Of a stretch of DNA of 64,000 bases, positions 39,836-50,525 are shown piece by piece. Every line of letters starts with the position of its first letter. Position 1 is the first letter of the stretch. The position numbers and the translations under genes were made by a program. Location of the stretch: positions 138,501 to 202,500 of the forward strand of contig CAJNDS010002532.1 in NCBI GenBank assembly GCA_905221605.1, in the 5' to 3' direction. The notes under the pieces are model-generated. The model ran no database searches. It had not been told where the DNA came from and saw only the letters and a program-made list of their open reading frames with translations. The stretch is from Symbiodinium natans. Its lineage: Eukaryota; Sar; Dinophyceae; Suessiales; Symbiodiniaceae.

Positions 39836-40832
39836 TGAAGAACTCCTCATTTTACTTAGTCATTCCCTTTCCTCTCTTCTTATCTGCCCATTTTCTGTGC
39901 GCCTTGTTGTGTCTCTCTCCCTCTTCTCCCTTCATCTCTCTTCTAGTCTTTTCTTTGCTCTTCCCATTGAAATGCAACCCTTTTTATCTCTCCTCTCTTC
40001 TTCTCTCTCCCTCCTCTTCTCCTGTTCCCCTCTAAACGACAAAAACGCAAGAAAGGAAGAATAAGAGGGGAATGGAGGCCCTGTTCCTTTCTTCTCTTCT
40101 TTCAATGGATGGGGGAAGTGGGCGGAGTTGGCTCCTTGCCCGTACACCCTCCCCATGCTTCAGCAAACCCCTCCTCTCGCCCTATCGCCTCTGTTCTTTT
40201 CCTTGTGCCCAAACGGAAAACGAAAACGGGTTCCTTTATATGTTCATTGTCCTTCCTTTGGTTTTTTATTTCACAGGGAAAAGAACCAGAGAAGAGAAAG
40301 ATAAGAACGAGAGGTGAGATGAAAACGGCACCATCTTCTCTTTGCCTTATTTTTGCACCTCCCCCTCCTGTCTTCATTTCTCTTCCACTCTTTTTTCCAT
40401 TGCTCTTCCCATAATATTGCATTCCTTTTGATAACTCACAGGAAATTAAAATGGCCTCCTTGTTGTCTCTCCTCTCTCACTTCCCTTCTTTCTTTTTGTT
40501 GTTCTCATTTCGAAAAGACAGAAGGAACGGAGAGATAAGGGAGACAGGATAGATAAAGCAGAGTACCATCTTCTTTGCGCCTTGTTTTGTCTCTCCCTCT
40601 CCTTTATTCATCTCTCTTCTATTCTTTTCTTGGCTCTTCCCATGAAAATTGTGTTCCTCTTATCTCTCCCTCCTTCTCTCCCTTCTCTTCTCCTGTTCAC
40701 GAGAGCCTTCGACTTTAGGGTTGAGGAGAAAAAGAAAAGAGAAAAGAGGAACTACCTGGTTCTTGTTCCTGAGGCCACCATAGTACGACTGACGTGACAG
40801 CAGCGAAACGTGTATGGCTATAAGAAAACCCG

Positions 40833-40876
40833 AGTCACAGCTTCCAAATAGACCCTATTTAAGCCACCCACGGGGG
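40833..40876. repeat. Right 44-bp terminal inverted repeat of the satellite island
   Basis: AGTCACAGCTTCCAAATAG, ACCCTATTTAAG, CCACCCACGGGGG: inverse of 31065-31108. Confidence 0.8.
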
Positions 40877-42440
40877 GGGGGGTGTGGGGGGGGGAAGGGT
40901 TGGGCTAGGAGGAAGGAGACCGGATCTGTTCCAAACGCTTGTCGGCAGGAAGCCGAGGCGAATTTGCATATATAAAGTCAAAGTATTTGCCAGCAGCTAG
41001 TTCCCAGCAAGCGTGCAGAGTGCATCGTGTCAGTCGGCTCATGTTCCTGGACGTGAAGAGAACTTACATGGTCACTTCTCAAATTTCTCGTACCTCTTGA
41101 GGTTGCTATTATAATGCGGCCCCCAAATATATTGGGAACTCATAAAAGGGACCGGAATTTGAGAACTGAACCACATAGAGCCCAAAAGTTGATGGGCAAA
41201 TTGGAGACAAGATGAGATGAGATTCCATCGAAAGAGCTCCCGGGCGCTTTCTAAGGAAGTTCTGTGACATGGTGGGCATGGTGCCTTCAGAGATGAAGGC
41301 TTCGCAGGTGATGGGCGGCACCTTTAATGAGGATGAGTGACTGGGCACCCAATGTTATTTGTTCTGAAAAGTTAGGAAACAACTCCAGGATCAATCTTCA
41401 GATCGTTGCCTTTAACGTCCACCGTACCCGTTGCACGGCACGGATACAGATGACATAGTCATCCCTCAGGCAAGACAAGTTCACGCGCTTTCTTGAGGAG
41501 TCTGCTGCAAGCAGCAAGGCTTGCAGGGTGCCCAAAGCTGGTGTCCAAACGTTTCCCGCACTTTCCTCAAGTCACTGTGACGTCTTCCTGATTCCCCTGG
41601 CCAGGCTTCGCCTGCACCAGCGATTCATCTTTCCATGCGCGATATGGCAAACAGGAGTATTCAGGTTGAAGCCTTCCATTCAACCGTGGGCGAGGGCATG
41701 CACCTGCCTCTTGGTAGCTGTGCAGTTTTTAAAGTTTTCCATGCTCTTTCAGGGCACAGCCCCGGCCTTTCCAGGGGGTTCAGCCAAAACACGTCGAAAT
41801 ATCCGGGGGCTGGTGTGGGTTTTGAGTCAGGAAGGTCTGAGATCCATGTCGGTTCATCCGTGCAGCTATGACAAGGCAGCTCTCATTGTGCTGAGGCTGG
41901 CATTGAGAGAATCCAGCCGGAACATGCAGCAGGATTCGTCATCCAAGACACCGGGAGGCACCCACCTCATGATGCGCTGTCGTACTCGTAGCAAGAAATG
42001 CTTCCTGCTTTCACTGTGAATGTAGGCATCATGTTAAACATGCATTGTGCGATGGTGCTTGCGAAGTCGCTTGGTGAGGTCATCGGGAACATGGGGTCGT
42101 GCCTCTTTGAAGTCCATGCTGCAATGCCATGTTGTGTGAAGTAGCTTTCGCTGGGGACAGCTGAAGTAGCTTTCTGGAACATCATGCAAAGATGGAAAAC
42201 TATGACTCCTTTACACCCACCTCTGGGCCCACACATAGTATGGCAGAAAGCAGAAGTCATTTTTCTCGACGGTTGTATGCTTGAGAGGAGCGGCACTTCC
42301 AGCCAGCCTTTCAAGCATAAAGACACCCCAGCGCCTATGCGGGGAAAGCAGGAGCCCTTCACGCCTCGTGCTCTCGTTGTTTGTTGCGCTGCTACAGCAG
42401 GGAGAGAAGTGGGTTCGTGTGCGCTGACTACGGCTCTATG
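40877..42440. other. Host sequence without a confident gene
   Basis: GC about 50%, no telomere-like arrays. The longest open stretch (41528-42019, plus) has no ATG start, no recognised motif and unclear boundaries. Confidence 0.4.
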
Positions 42441-42445
42441 TGCAG

Positions 42446-42495
42446 CCCTAAACCCTAAACCCTAAACCCTAAACCCCCGTAAACCCTAAACCAGC
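42446..42495. repeat. CCCTAAA array
   Basis: Short C-strand array ahead of an open exon. Confidence 0.9.
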
Positions 42496-42511
42496 CGCAG
42501 GACGGCACTGT

Positions 42512-42773
42512 CGAAAAACACCAGCGTTTCCGCATATACAGCGGTGCTGAGCGACCTCTCCTGCTCATCATTCAGGGAGCTGCCTGAGTTAGAGAGCCCT
42601 TGCGGCAATGGCTCGTTGTTGCATTCAGGGTTTGGGGGGGGTTTAGGGTTTAGGGTTTAGGGTTTAGTGTGTAGCAACGCCCTGTGGAGTCGATCTTTGA
42701 TGAGCTGAGGAAGCTTGTCCTAGATGTCGATGTTTCCACCAGCTGGTGGCTTAGAACTTGCGATGCAGAATAG
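42512..42773 (+). CDS. Probable last two exons around a short telomere-like intron
   Basis: First exon open to about 42628 (KNTSVSAYTAVLSDLSCSSF, then RELPELESPC). A ~46-bp G-rich segment of TTTAGGG units ends TTTAGTGTGTAG at 42674. Then 42675-42773 reads RPVESIFDELRKLVLDVDVS to TAG. The split-codon phase at the junction is ambiguous, so the model is tentative. Confidence 0.4.
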
Positions 42774-43660
42774 GTTGCTGGCTTTGGCCTTGGCCTGAAA
42801 ATGGGCCACCGCAAAGCCTTGCACTCAGCGCATGGACCGAAGGTAAACTGGCGGTCAAGACATTTACCCTCGAGTTCGCAGACGAGGGCGACGATATTCC
42901 ATCATTCGCGGATTATCTTGCACCTCGCATCCGAGACGCGTCAGCACTGCATTAGGGCTTGTGAATACTTTTGCCAACGCACGCTTGACCGCCGCTTTGG
43001 TCTTCAGTTTAGTTCGGCTTCAGAGATCGCGTGGGGACGTTGTGAGTGCAGTATGCTAGTGTATGCTGCTATGCAGTTAATTATACACCGAAGAGCGCAG
43101 ACGCTGTAAGTCAGCAAGCTTCATGAACAGCTGTGGCTGCCGCATCGCTTCTTGCTCTGCGACATGTTCGCCTTGTTCGCCTGGTGCCCTGCCAAGGAAA
43201 ACCATTCACAGCCTGGTTGAAGTCACAAGCGGTTGCTCAGAAGATGACAACCCAGGACCGCACGTGTCGTGCTCGTACTGCGTCGTGCTGTGCTGTCTTA
43301 GAGGAGAGCAGCGTGTACCCCCATGGCATTCCCTTTGGACTCCAGGGACTCTCCCTTCGTGGCTTCTGACATGGCAGGAACATGTGTCCCGCGGCTTTGA
43401 CAAGCCAGTTGATTTCCGAATTCCCGGGACGGTGTGCACTCAAATGACTGCCAGGCACATCGGCTCGTGTAGACCTGGGCACCGTAGCAAACCATAGAAG
43501 ACCCTTCACATTGGCTGGCACAGGCGGGTCCGCTGCCTGGGCCGAACTCCGGAAGGCCCCTATTTATGTATATGTATATATATATATATATTTATATTTA
43601 AGGGGCTGCGCCCATGGGCGGGCAGCGCAGGCAGAAACGCGGGGCGAGCAGATCCGTCGA
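42774..43660. other. Host sequence without a confident gene
   Basis: Several overlapping open frames (42758-43497) none of which stands out. A TATATA run lies at 43565-43600. Confidence 0.4.
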
Positions 43661-43913
43661 GGGTTTATAGTTTAGGGTTTAGGGTTTAGGGTTTTTTTTA
43701 GGGTTTAGGGTTTAGGGTCTTATGCCCGCCTTTTGGGGGGCATCATGCTCCTGATGCGCCCCCGGGGTCCCGCCCCGGGAGCCGCCTGATGCTCATGATG
43801 CGCGCCTGGGGGTCCCGGGCTGGACCCGCTGATGCTCATGATGCGCGCTCTCTGAGGGCCTCCGTGGCGACGCAAAAAACCACGAAAAAAAAAACGTTCA
43901 CCGGCGGCACGCG

Positions 43914-44078
43914 GGGGTCGGCGGCACTGGCGTCCGGCCTAATTCTGCTTCGCAGAAGGCCAGAGGCCAGCAAGGCTATTCCCGGGACGACCCGGGCTAA
44001 AAGGTCCGCATTTGCTCGGTCCTTTGGGGACCTCGCGCTGCCCGATTTAATGGCTACCGCCAGTGCCGCCGACCCCTC
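43914..44078. mobile_element. Foldback element with 19-bp perfect inverted repeat
   Basis: GGGGTCGGCGGCACTGGCG at the left and its exact inverse at the right. Preceded by three CTGATGCTCATGATGCGC-like repeats. Confidence 0.7.
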
Positions 44079-44119
44079 AACCTGATGCTCCGCGCAAACC
44101 GGACAAGAACAAGGATGGC

Positions 44120-44138
44120 AGGGGGTGGGGTGGGGGGT

Positions 44139-44223
<85 letters not shown>

Positions 44224-44230
44224 GGGGTGT

Positions 44231-44291
<61 letters not shown>
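44120..44291. repeat. Giant poly-G tract
   Basis: About 170 bases almost entirely G on the plus strand, broken only near 44222-44231. It could form G-quadruplexes, or be a base-calling or assembly artefact. A strongly G-rich stretch continues to 44870. Confidence 0.85.
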
Positions 44292-44293
<2 letters not shown>

Positions 44294-44919
44294 TCTTTAA
44301 ATATAAAGTCAGTCGTCTGAAGAGGCAAAGGGCCAGAGGCCCGTAAAACCGTGGGGCCATGAGCCAGTACGCACAGGGCCAAAGGACCATCAAGGGCCTG
44401 GAGGATTGGGGGTTATGGTGAGCTGGCCAGGGGGGGGGGGGGGGGGGGGACGGTGATGGTGAGGGAAGTGCGGGGGCGGGAGGGTGGCGGAGCGGGCGGG
44501 AAGGGCGGGGCGGGGGCGAGCGGGTGAAAGCGGTGAGAGGGGGACAGAGATGGGGAAGGGGAGCGGTGTGGGGCAAGGGGGAGGGGAGCGGGATGGGGGT
44601 GGAGTGGAATGGTTGGGAAGGGGAAGGGTGGCGGGGAGCGGGGGGCAGGGGAAGGGGTTGGTGGTGGGAGTGGAGGGGAGGGGGGTAGGTGGAGGAGCTG
44701 AGGTAAGTGGCTGGAGAAGGGTGGATTGGGGAAGGGGTAGGGGAGGGTAGTGGGATGGGGGGCAGGGGTTGGTGGTGGGAGGGTTAGGGGCGCGGAAGGC
44801 AAGGCCAAGTGGAGAGGTGGAGTGGAATGGTTGGGAAGGGGAAGGGGGAAGAGGTTGCGGTGAGGGCAGGGAGGGTCTTCACTGACGCCGCCCCGCTGTT
44901 GCTGGGGTCGGCGGATATA

Positions 44920-44968
44920 TATAGGGTTTAGGGTTTAGGGTTTAGGGTTTAGGGTTTAGGGTTTAGGG
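44920..44968. repeat. TTTAGGG array
   Basis: Seven units. Confidence 0.9.
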
Positions 44969-45455
44969 TCTTTCTGTGATGCGGTGCAAAAGGAAGCAAA
45001 TTGAGCCGAGGATTTCGCTTCGTCTGTTCGCAGCTCCGTTGGTTTCCACTTGTGCTAGCAGGGAGTCATGCAAGCAGACTTCCCTGCAGTATGTGCTAAG
45101 TCTGATGAGACATGCTGCTCGCCGACCCTTTGTTGTTCAGGGCATCATGATGGTGGCAGCCAGACAACACAGACCACCATTGAGAGTGTTGAGCCCAACA
45201 GCGTCGAAAGCGACAGTGAAGGCCGGAAGTCGAAGCTTCATGCGGGGCTTACTCTTTGGGGTCTATGTTGGGGGGGGGGTCCCCTGTTGTAGTAAGCCGA
45301 CCATGTGGCGTTAGGTTTGAGGCTGTTCTTGAGTCACAGTAAACCGAAACCGGAGAGCCCCTGCAGACTCGGAGATGAGGGCACTGCAGTGTCTCCTGGA
45401 CAGTCCGGACGCTCTGGAGGACCCAAAATCAACCTGCTCCACCACCCCCCTTACC

Positions 45456-45568
45456 CTAAGGGAGTACCCCTTAAGGGAGTACCCTTAAAGGGAGCACCCC
45501 TTACAGGGAGTACCCTCAAGGGGAGCACCCCCCTTAAATGGAGTACCCCCTTAAGGGAGTACCCCTTA
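45456..45568. repeat. Palindromic AAGGGAGTACCCCTT minisatellite
   Basis: Six to seven variants of a near-palindromic ~15-18-bp unit; the last ends CCCCTTAG, an AG acceptor for the exon at 45570. Confidence 0.8.
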
Positions 45569-45569
45569 G

Positions 45570-45711
45570 CATGCCCGGGCAAAAAAAAGAGGACCTCCAG
45601 AAGGTGGAGGAGCTCCTGGCGGCCAAGGAGGCTGCCTTGGAGCAGCGCCTGACGCACTTGTCGCAGGTCCAGGCATCGATGTCACAGACGCGGAACATGG
45701 ACAAGGCAGCA
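45570..45711 (+). CDS. Coiled-coil exon
   Basis: Open to the donor GTATAC. Reads QKKEDLQKVEELLAAKEAAL followed by EQRLTHLSQVQASMSQ, a classic heptad pattern. An in-frame ATG lies at 45571. No family recognised. Confidence 0.55.
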
Positions 45712-45859
45712 GTATACATATATATATATATATATTTTTTATATGACATAACATATATAATAAATAAATAAATAAATGTATATATATATATATTGTATAT
45801 ACATATATATATATAATACTGTATAGTAGACATAATAGTGCGAAAGCAAGCAGAATGTG

Positions 45860-45965
45860 GGGGGGGGTTCCGAGATTAGGGGTACCTTGGGGTCCTTATC
45901 ATCAGGGAATTCTGCTATTTGGGGGTCTATATTGGGGGTCCCTTTTGTATTTTCGTAAACCCCCA
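45860..45965. mobile_element. Foldback element family C, copy C2
   Basis: Termini GGGGGGTTCCGAGATTAGGG and TATTTTCGTAAACCCCC; core shares CTATTTGGGGGTCTATATTG with C1. Confidence 0.8.
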
Positions 45966-47580
45966 TGTCGCCCTGCACACGTCGCCCTAGCAGTCGTATG
46001 GGAGGTGAAGGTCTTGTGTTCTCCACTGGTCAGGCGCCACTACGGACTTGCACCAGGATTGAGCTTGCCAAGCTAACGCAGTGCACCAGGAGCTGAACAC
46101 CAGTTTCAATCTACGAGGATGGGTGTCCTCAAATGACTGCACAACAACTGCCGGCCGTACAGGGAGTGGCAGAGAGTGCATCTGTACAGAGTGTAGGGAG
46201 GTGCAGGCCATTTCTGGGACCGCATGGCGAAAGTCCACCAACTGGACTTCATACCCAATACCTTAGACCAAACATTTGACAAAGAGTGGTCGTTTCCACT
46301 CCGGACGTTGTTATTCTTGTCTTTCCTTCCGGGGCTGAGTGCTGCAGCTTCTCCATCTTGGACGCATGAAGTGCGCCCCTATGCTGTAGCCGGCTCTGGT
46401 GATGGTTCCTGCAGTTCCTGCAGGGTCCGCGCAGCTGAACTCAGCTGGGGCAGAGGGCCCGATGCAGGTGGGCGCAGGAGAGTGAGACGACGAGAGAGAT
46501 GGCTGGCTTGAACATACCATATACAGTATGCAAATCTATGTAACAAACACTGAACAAGATCCTACAATAAATCATATATCATGTTTTGTAGTATTGAGAA
46601 CACCAGGCACTTGATGCATGGACTGGCGCAAAGCGCTGAGGATGCCACACGCTGCGAGTCAAAATATGTCTCAGGCCAAGCTAGTAACCTACTGGCAGAA
46701 TCCTAAAACCGATTCTGCTTTGTACGTGTCTTTGCTCGCGCGATGGTGAGGGCAGTAAGGGTCTTGGGTAATGGTAGTGATCCTAGAGCAGGGGGCCGCG
46801 TGGCTGCGGGAACGTGTTGAATGACCTGCAGCAGTCGTGAAATACTGAGCCTGATCAACTCTCTGCTTTGACATCGTGATTGTGCCAGCTGCACATGGTA
46901 CCGACCCTGTCAGCACCTTCGTTGTTGCAAGCCCGAGCCCTTGAAATATGAGTCATCGGTCATGCTCAGATATCTCGCTCTGTGTGTGTGTGTGTGTGCA
47001 TGTGTGTGAACCCGCTCCTGTCATGACTGGCTTCGCTCATCGAAGACTCTACTGTGGCGCCAGTTGCGAGTGGTTGGCATGGGGCTCGTCTTCGTTGCTA
47101 GGGCGTGAACGTGGGGCTCTGTTCGTTTCTTTCGGCTATTTCTTGTACCCTAGGGACCTTTCTTGTGCCTTTGCAAGATCTCTTTGCATGCTTCGGTGGT
47201 GCAGGTGTGTCACGAAGGCGACTAGCCTAGCCTCGTAAGATGTGGGCCAATTCATCCCACTCATGTATCAGTTCGTGGCAGTGTGGGACAGTGCGTGTTT
47301 TGTCGGGGCCGTTCTTCATGCTGCTCTTGTATCTTAGTAGGGAATGAGGGGAATGAGGGAATGAGGTACCCCATATAATTCCTTAAAGGGTAGATGGAGA
47401 GCGCTCCTTCCCTCCCCTACGAAGAACCAGGGGATCTTTCACCTTGCCGTTTTCGCTTGACAGGTTTAGCTCGACCAGCCTGGACACTTTGATGAACGAG
47501 GCTTCGGCCCGTGCAGCCGAGGGCCCGCGCTGTCGGGAGGTTTGCAAGGGCATGTCTTATTTTTTCTGAAAGTCGAGAGC
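45966..47580. other. Host sequence without a confident gene
   Basis: Open pieces such as 46084-46266 (GRECICTECREVQAIS) could be exons but cannot be bounded. A TG microsatellite lies at 46980-47010. Confidence 0.4.
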
Positions 47581-47589
47581 AAAAAGCTC

Positions 47590-47770
47590 CTAAACCCTAA
47601 ACCCTAAACCCTAAACCCTAAACCCTAAACAACCCTAAGCCCTAAACCCTAAACCCTAAACCCTAAGCCCTAAACCCTAAACCCTAAACCCTAAGCCCTA
47701 AACCCTAAACCCTAAACCCTGTACCCTATACCCTATACCCTATTCCCTATACCCTATACCCTAAACCCTA
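47590..47770. repeat. CCCTAAA array with a CCCTATA sub-array
   Basis: Normal units to 47718, then seven CCCTATA/CCCTATT units, then CCCTAAA again just before the next exon. Confidence 0.9.
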
Positions 47771-47881
47771 CAAAGGCTTAATGAGTATGAACCTGTCTTG
47801 CGAAAGGCCCACTTGCCATTCCGACAGCTCTTGGAGGAGGTCCCGGACCCAGAGGCACGGTACCTGAATACATCTGAGTAG
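47771..47881 (+). CDS. Terminal exon, unknown gene
   Basis: Open frame ending in TAG with strong coding character (QRLNEYEPVLRKAHLPFRQL, then LEEVPDPEARYL). The acceptor is CCCTACAAAG or upstream. TTTAGGG follows 14 bp after the stop. Confidence 0.5.
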   Translation, partial: QRLNEYEPVLRKAHLPFRQLLEEVPDPEARYLNTSE

Positions 47882-47943
47882 TTGCATGTTTTAAGGTTTA
47901 GGGTTTAGGGTTTAGGGTTTGGGTTTAGGGATAAACTATGAAA

Positions 47944-48083
47944 TATTGGGATGTTCCCACGTGCACGAATCGTCCTTAGTAGGGATGTTCCGCCGTATAC
48001 AAAACCGTCCTTATTAGGGATTATGGTAGTTCCTATTTTAATCCCGATTAAGGACTATAAGTATAAGGGGGAACATCCCAAAT
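47944..48083. mobile_element. Foldback element family D, copy D2
   Basis: Termini TTGGGATGTTCCC and GGGAACATCCCAA. Carries three GTCCTTA(G/T)TAGGGA-like inner repeats. Confidence 0.7.
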
Positions 48084-48420
48084 AGTATGTATACCAGAAT
48101 ACAAGTTTAATGTAATAGACGATAATGTACTGCAATAGGATCTAGTACTATGTCGGAGAAGATAGTACTACGTAGCACAATATAGTATTAAATAGGGCTC
48201 GAAGCTGCAAGTGTTGCTTGCTTGGCCTTGATTTCCAGTAAACTCGGTTTGGGGATAAACCCTAAGGTATCTCAAACGTTGTGTTTCCACCAGAGCCGTC
48301 CAAGGAGCGAGTTCGTACTTGTGGGAGAGACTTGCACAATAAATTAAGTATATACAATGGTATAGAATCATATATGACGAGTTTTTTTTTTATAATATAG
48401 TATTATATTAGAAGAAACAT

Positions 48421-48522
48421 GGGGGTTTACGAACATAAGGACCCTTAATATAGACCCCAAATAGTAGGATTTTCATATAACAAGGACCCCAATATGGCAC
48501 CCCTGAATTTCGGAAACCCCCC
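48421..48522. mobile_element. Foldback element family C, copy C3 (opposite orientation)
   Basis: Termini GGGGGTTTACGAACATAAGG and TGAATTTCGGAAACCCCCC; a partial further copy lies at 48636-48673. Confidence 0.8.
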
Positions 48523-48525
48523 AAC

Positions 48526-48630
48526 CCTAAACCCGCAACCCTGAACCCTAACCCTAAACCCTAAACCCTAAACCCTAAACCCTAAACCCTAAACCCTAAA
48601 CCCTAAACCCTAAACCCTAAACCCTAAACC
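48526..48630. repeat. CCCTAAA array
   Basis: About 14 units directly abutting element C3. Confidence 0.9.
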
Positions 48631-48899
48631 CATATAACTCTTATGTAAGGGACTCCGAATCTCGGAAACCCCCACAGAATACTACACCCAGCTCTCGTGC
48701 AGAATACGCCGGGCGGGCTCTTGGCGGCCTTCCCACGCCTCTGGCGGCTTTGCATCCCGCAGGTGCGGGGGGGGGGGGCAAGCAGAATGGTGGGTTTAGG
48801 GTTTAGGGTTTAGGGTTTAGGGTTTAGGGTTCAGGGTTCAGGGTTTAGGGTTTAGGGTTCGGGGTTGGCGTGGTTCGGGAGATGTCCGGAGGTTGTGAA

Positions 48900-50140
48900 T
48901 AGAGCATCGTGCGCATTGTGCTCTTGACTGTCGCGACCATGACATGGCCGTGATGGCGTGGCTTCAGTGACCGTGGTGACCTGGTACCTTTTTTGGTTCT
49001 CACGGTTTGCTTCTCTAAGTCTACGGTTTCCCTCTCTGAAACATGCTCAGTTTTCTAGGTACAAGCCACAGACTTTTTCAGAGTGGATGTCTCTCTTTGT
49101 GGCACTAACGCTTCAGCTGTCGGGGTCAAGTCTTCCAAGCATAGCCAACCCCACCGCTTGCACCATCGTAGCAACGGCCCACTGATACCACTTGTGATGG
49201 CCAGCACCATCACCACCACAACGCAGTCATGATGGACCCCCACACGAATGACGTCACCCACTGAGCTCGCCCCCAAAAAAATGTCACAACCGCAGTTGAT
49301 GCTAGTTAATTTCTTGCAGCTCGGAAGCAGTCCCTTGATAAAGGAACCCCAAGCTCTGGGAGCTGTGGCTGAAGGAGGCCAGTGCAGGGGTCACTGCAGT
49401 ACTGGCAATGTCGAAGCTTGCGCAGCCGCTGTGGCGGGACCTTGTGCCACTAACAGTGTAGGCAGGAGGAGTCAGGAATCTGAGTCAGCTGTACGCCACA
49501 GGAAGCAAGCTATGCCCCTGTGCCAGGTGATGATGCAACCAGTGCAAGTTCTTCTCAGGCGATTGGTGCGGGAGTCTTAGATGCAAGGCTTCCGGAGGCT
49601 GATGTCCGTGCTGAGTCTTCTGATTGCATGTCCGGGCCCTGATGCATCTTTCGCCGCCTGTCGTACATGCCTGTTCCATCCTGTATGTCGTGGCATGCAG
49701 TCGCTCCAATGCTTTCGCCTCCTGGCATCAGCAGGATGCAATGAGGCTACGATCCGCCCTCTGACAACGACACAACCGTTCGCCAAGATGGGCACAGTCA
49801 CAGTGCAGACATTCATGGGAAGCAACCAACGAGGAGGGCAGAAATAAGAATTGATGGGCAAGAGGGGCACGGGCTCTCGACATGTCCTGGGCTGATGTGT
49901 AAAGTACACCCGGAATGACATGGTGGAGGGCAGGCGCCAGCTCAAAACACAGCTAAGTTACCAAGGAAATCCCATGATGTTAGACAATGGTGCTCACTGC
50001 CTCTTGGCCACCTAGCGCCTGGCCATTCGCGGGTTCACCACTGCAAGGTAACACCACATTTGCTTCGATCATCCCCGCCCTAAAGCTAAGCAATGTAGGG
50101 GCCATCCTGCCCCTTTCGGACATCTTTTTTAAAGGATGCT
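48900..50140. other. Host sequence without a confident gene
   Basis: Open stretches on both strands (for example 49248-49580) lack recognisable motifs and splice context. Confidence 0.4.
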
Positions 50141-50149
50141 ACGCCGTAT

Positions 50150-50525
50150 GCACTGCAGGATCTCTGGGAATTTTCTGGGAAGTGGGCGCAACAGGCATGC
50201 TCGGCGGGATTCTCTGCCAGTTGGGGTGGGCACTCCAGGGATACTCGGCGGGATTCCGCTGGGATTTTCTGGGGGTGGGCCTTTGAGGGATACTCGGGGG
50301 CATCCTCTGCGATACTGTCGGCACTCCACTCGGCAGGCTCTCTGCGAGATTTTCTGAGGTGCACTCGGCGAGACCCTGGGATTCGCGAGGAGCAAACATG
50401 CCAGGGGTACGTGGCGGGACTCTTTGCGGGCTGCTGTCGGGGGTGAGCACTCCAGCGATGCTCGGTAAGAGTCTCTGCTGCCGCATTCTCCGGGGGGTGG
50501 GCGCTTCAGGGATACCCGTCGGAAT
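50150..50525. repeat. Degenerate ~50-bp minisatellite
   Basis: Units built on GGATACTCGGCGGGATTCTC and GGGGTGGGCACTCCAGG; one more related unit occurs at 53025-53085. Confidence 0.6.

Noticed and set aside
41528-42019. Plus-strand ORF of 163 codons
   Set aside because: Starts at a GTG, composition is not distinctive and no family is recognised; not strong enough to call.
43836-44808. Poly-Pro and poly-Gly ORFs
   Set aside because: Caused by the G homopolymer and the G-rich stretch after it.
48958-49000. Possible RCC1 fragment (VTVVTWYL)
   Set aside because: Only a few residues resemble the SVVTWG motif, with no repeat around it.
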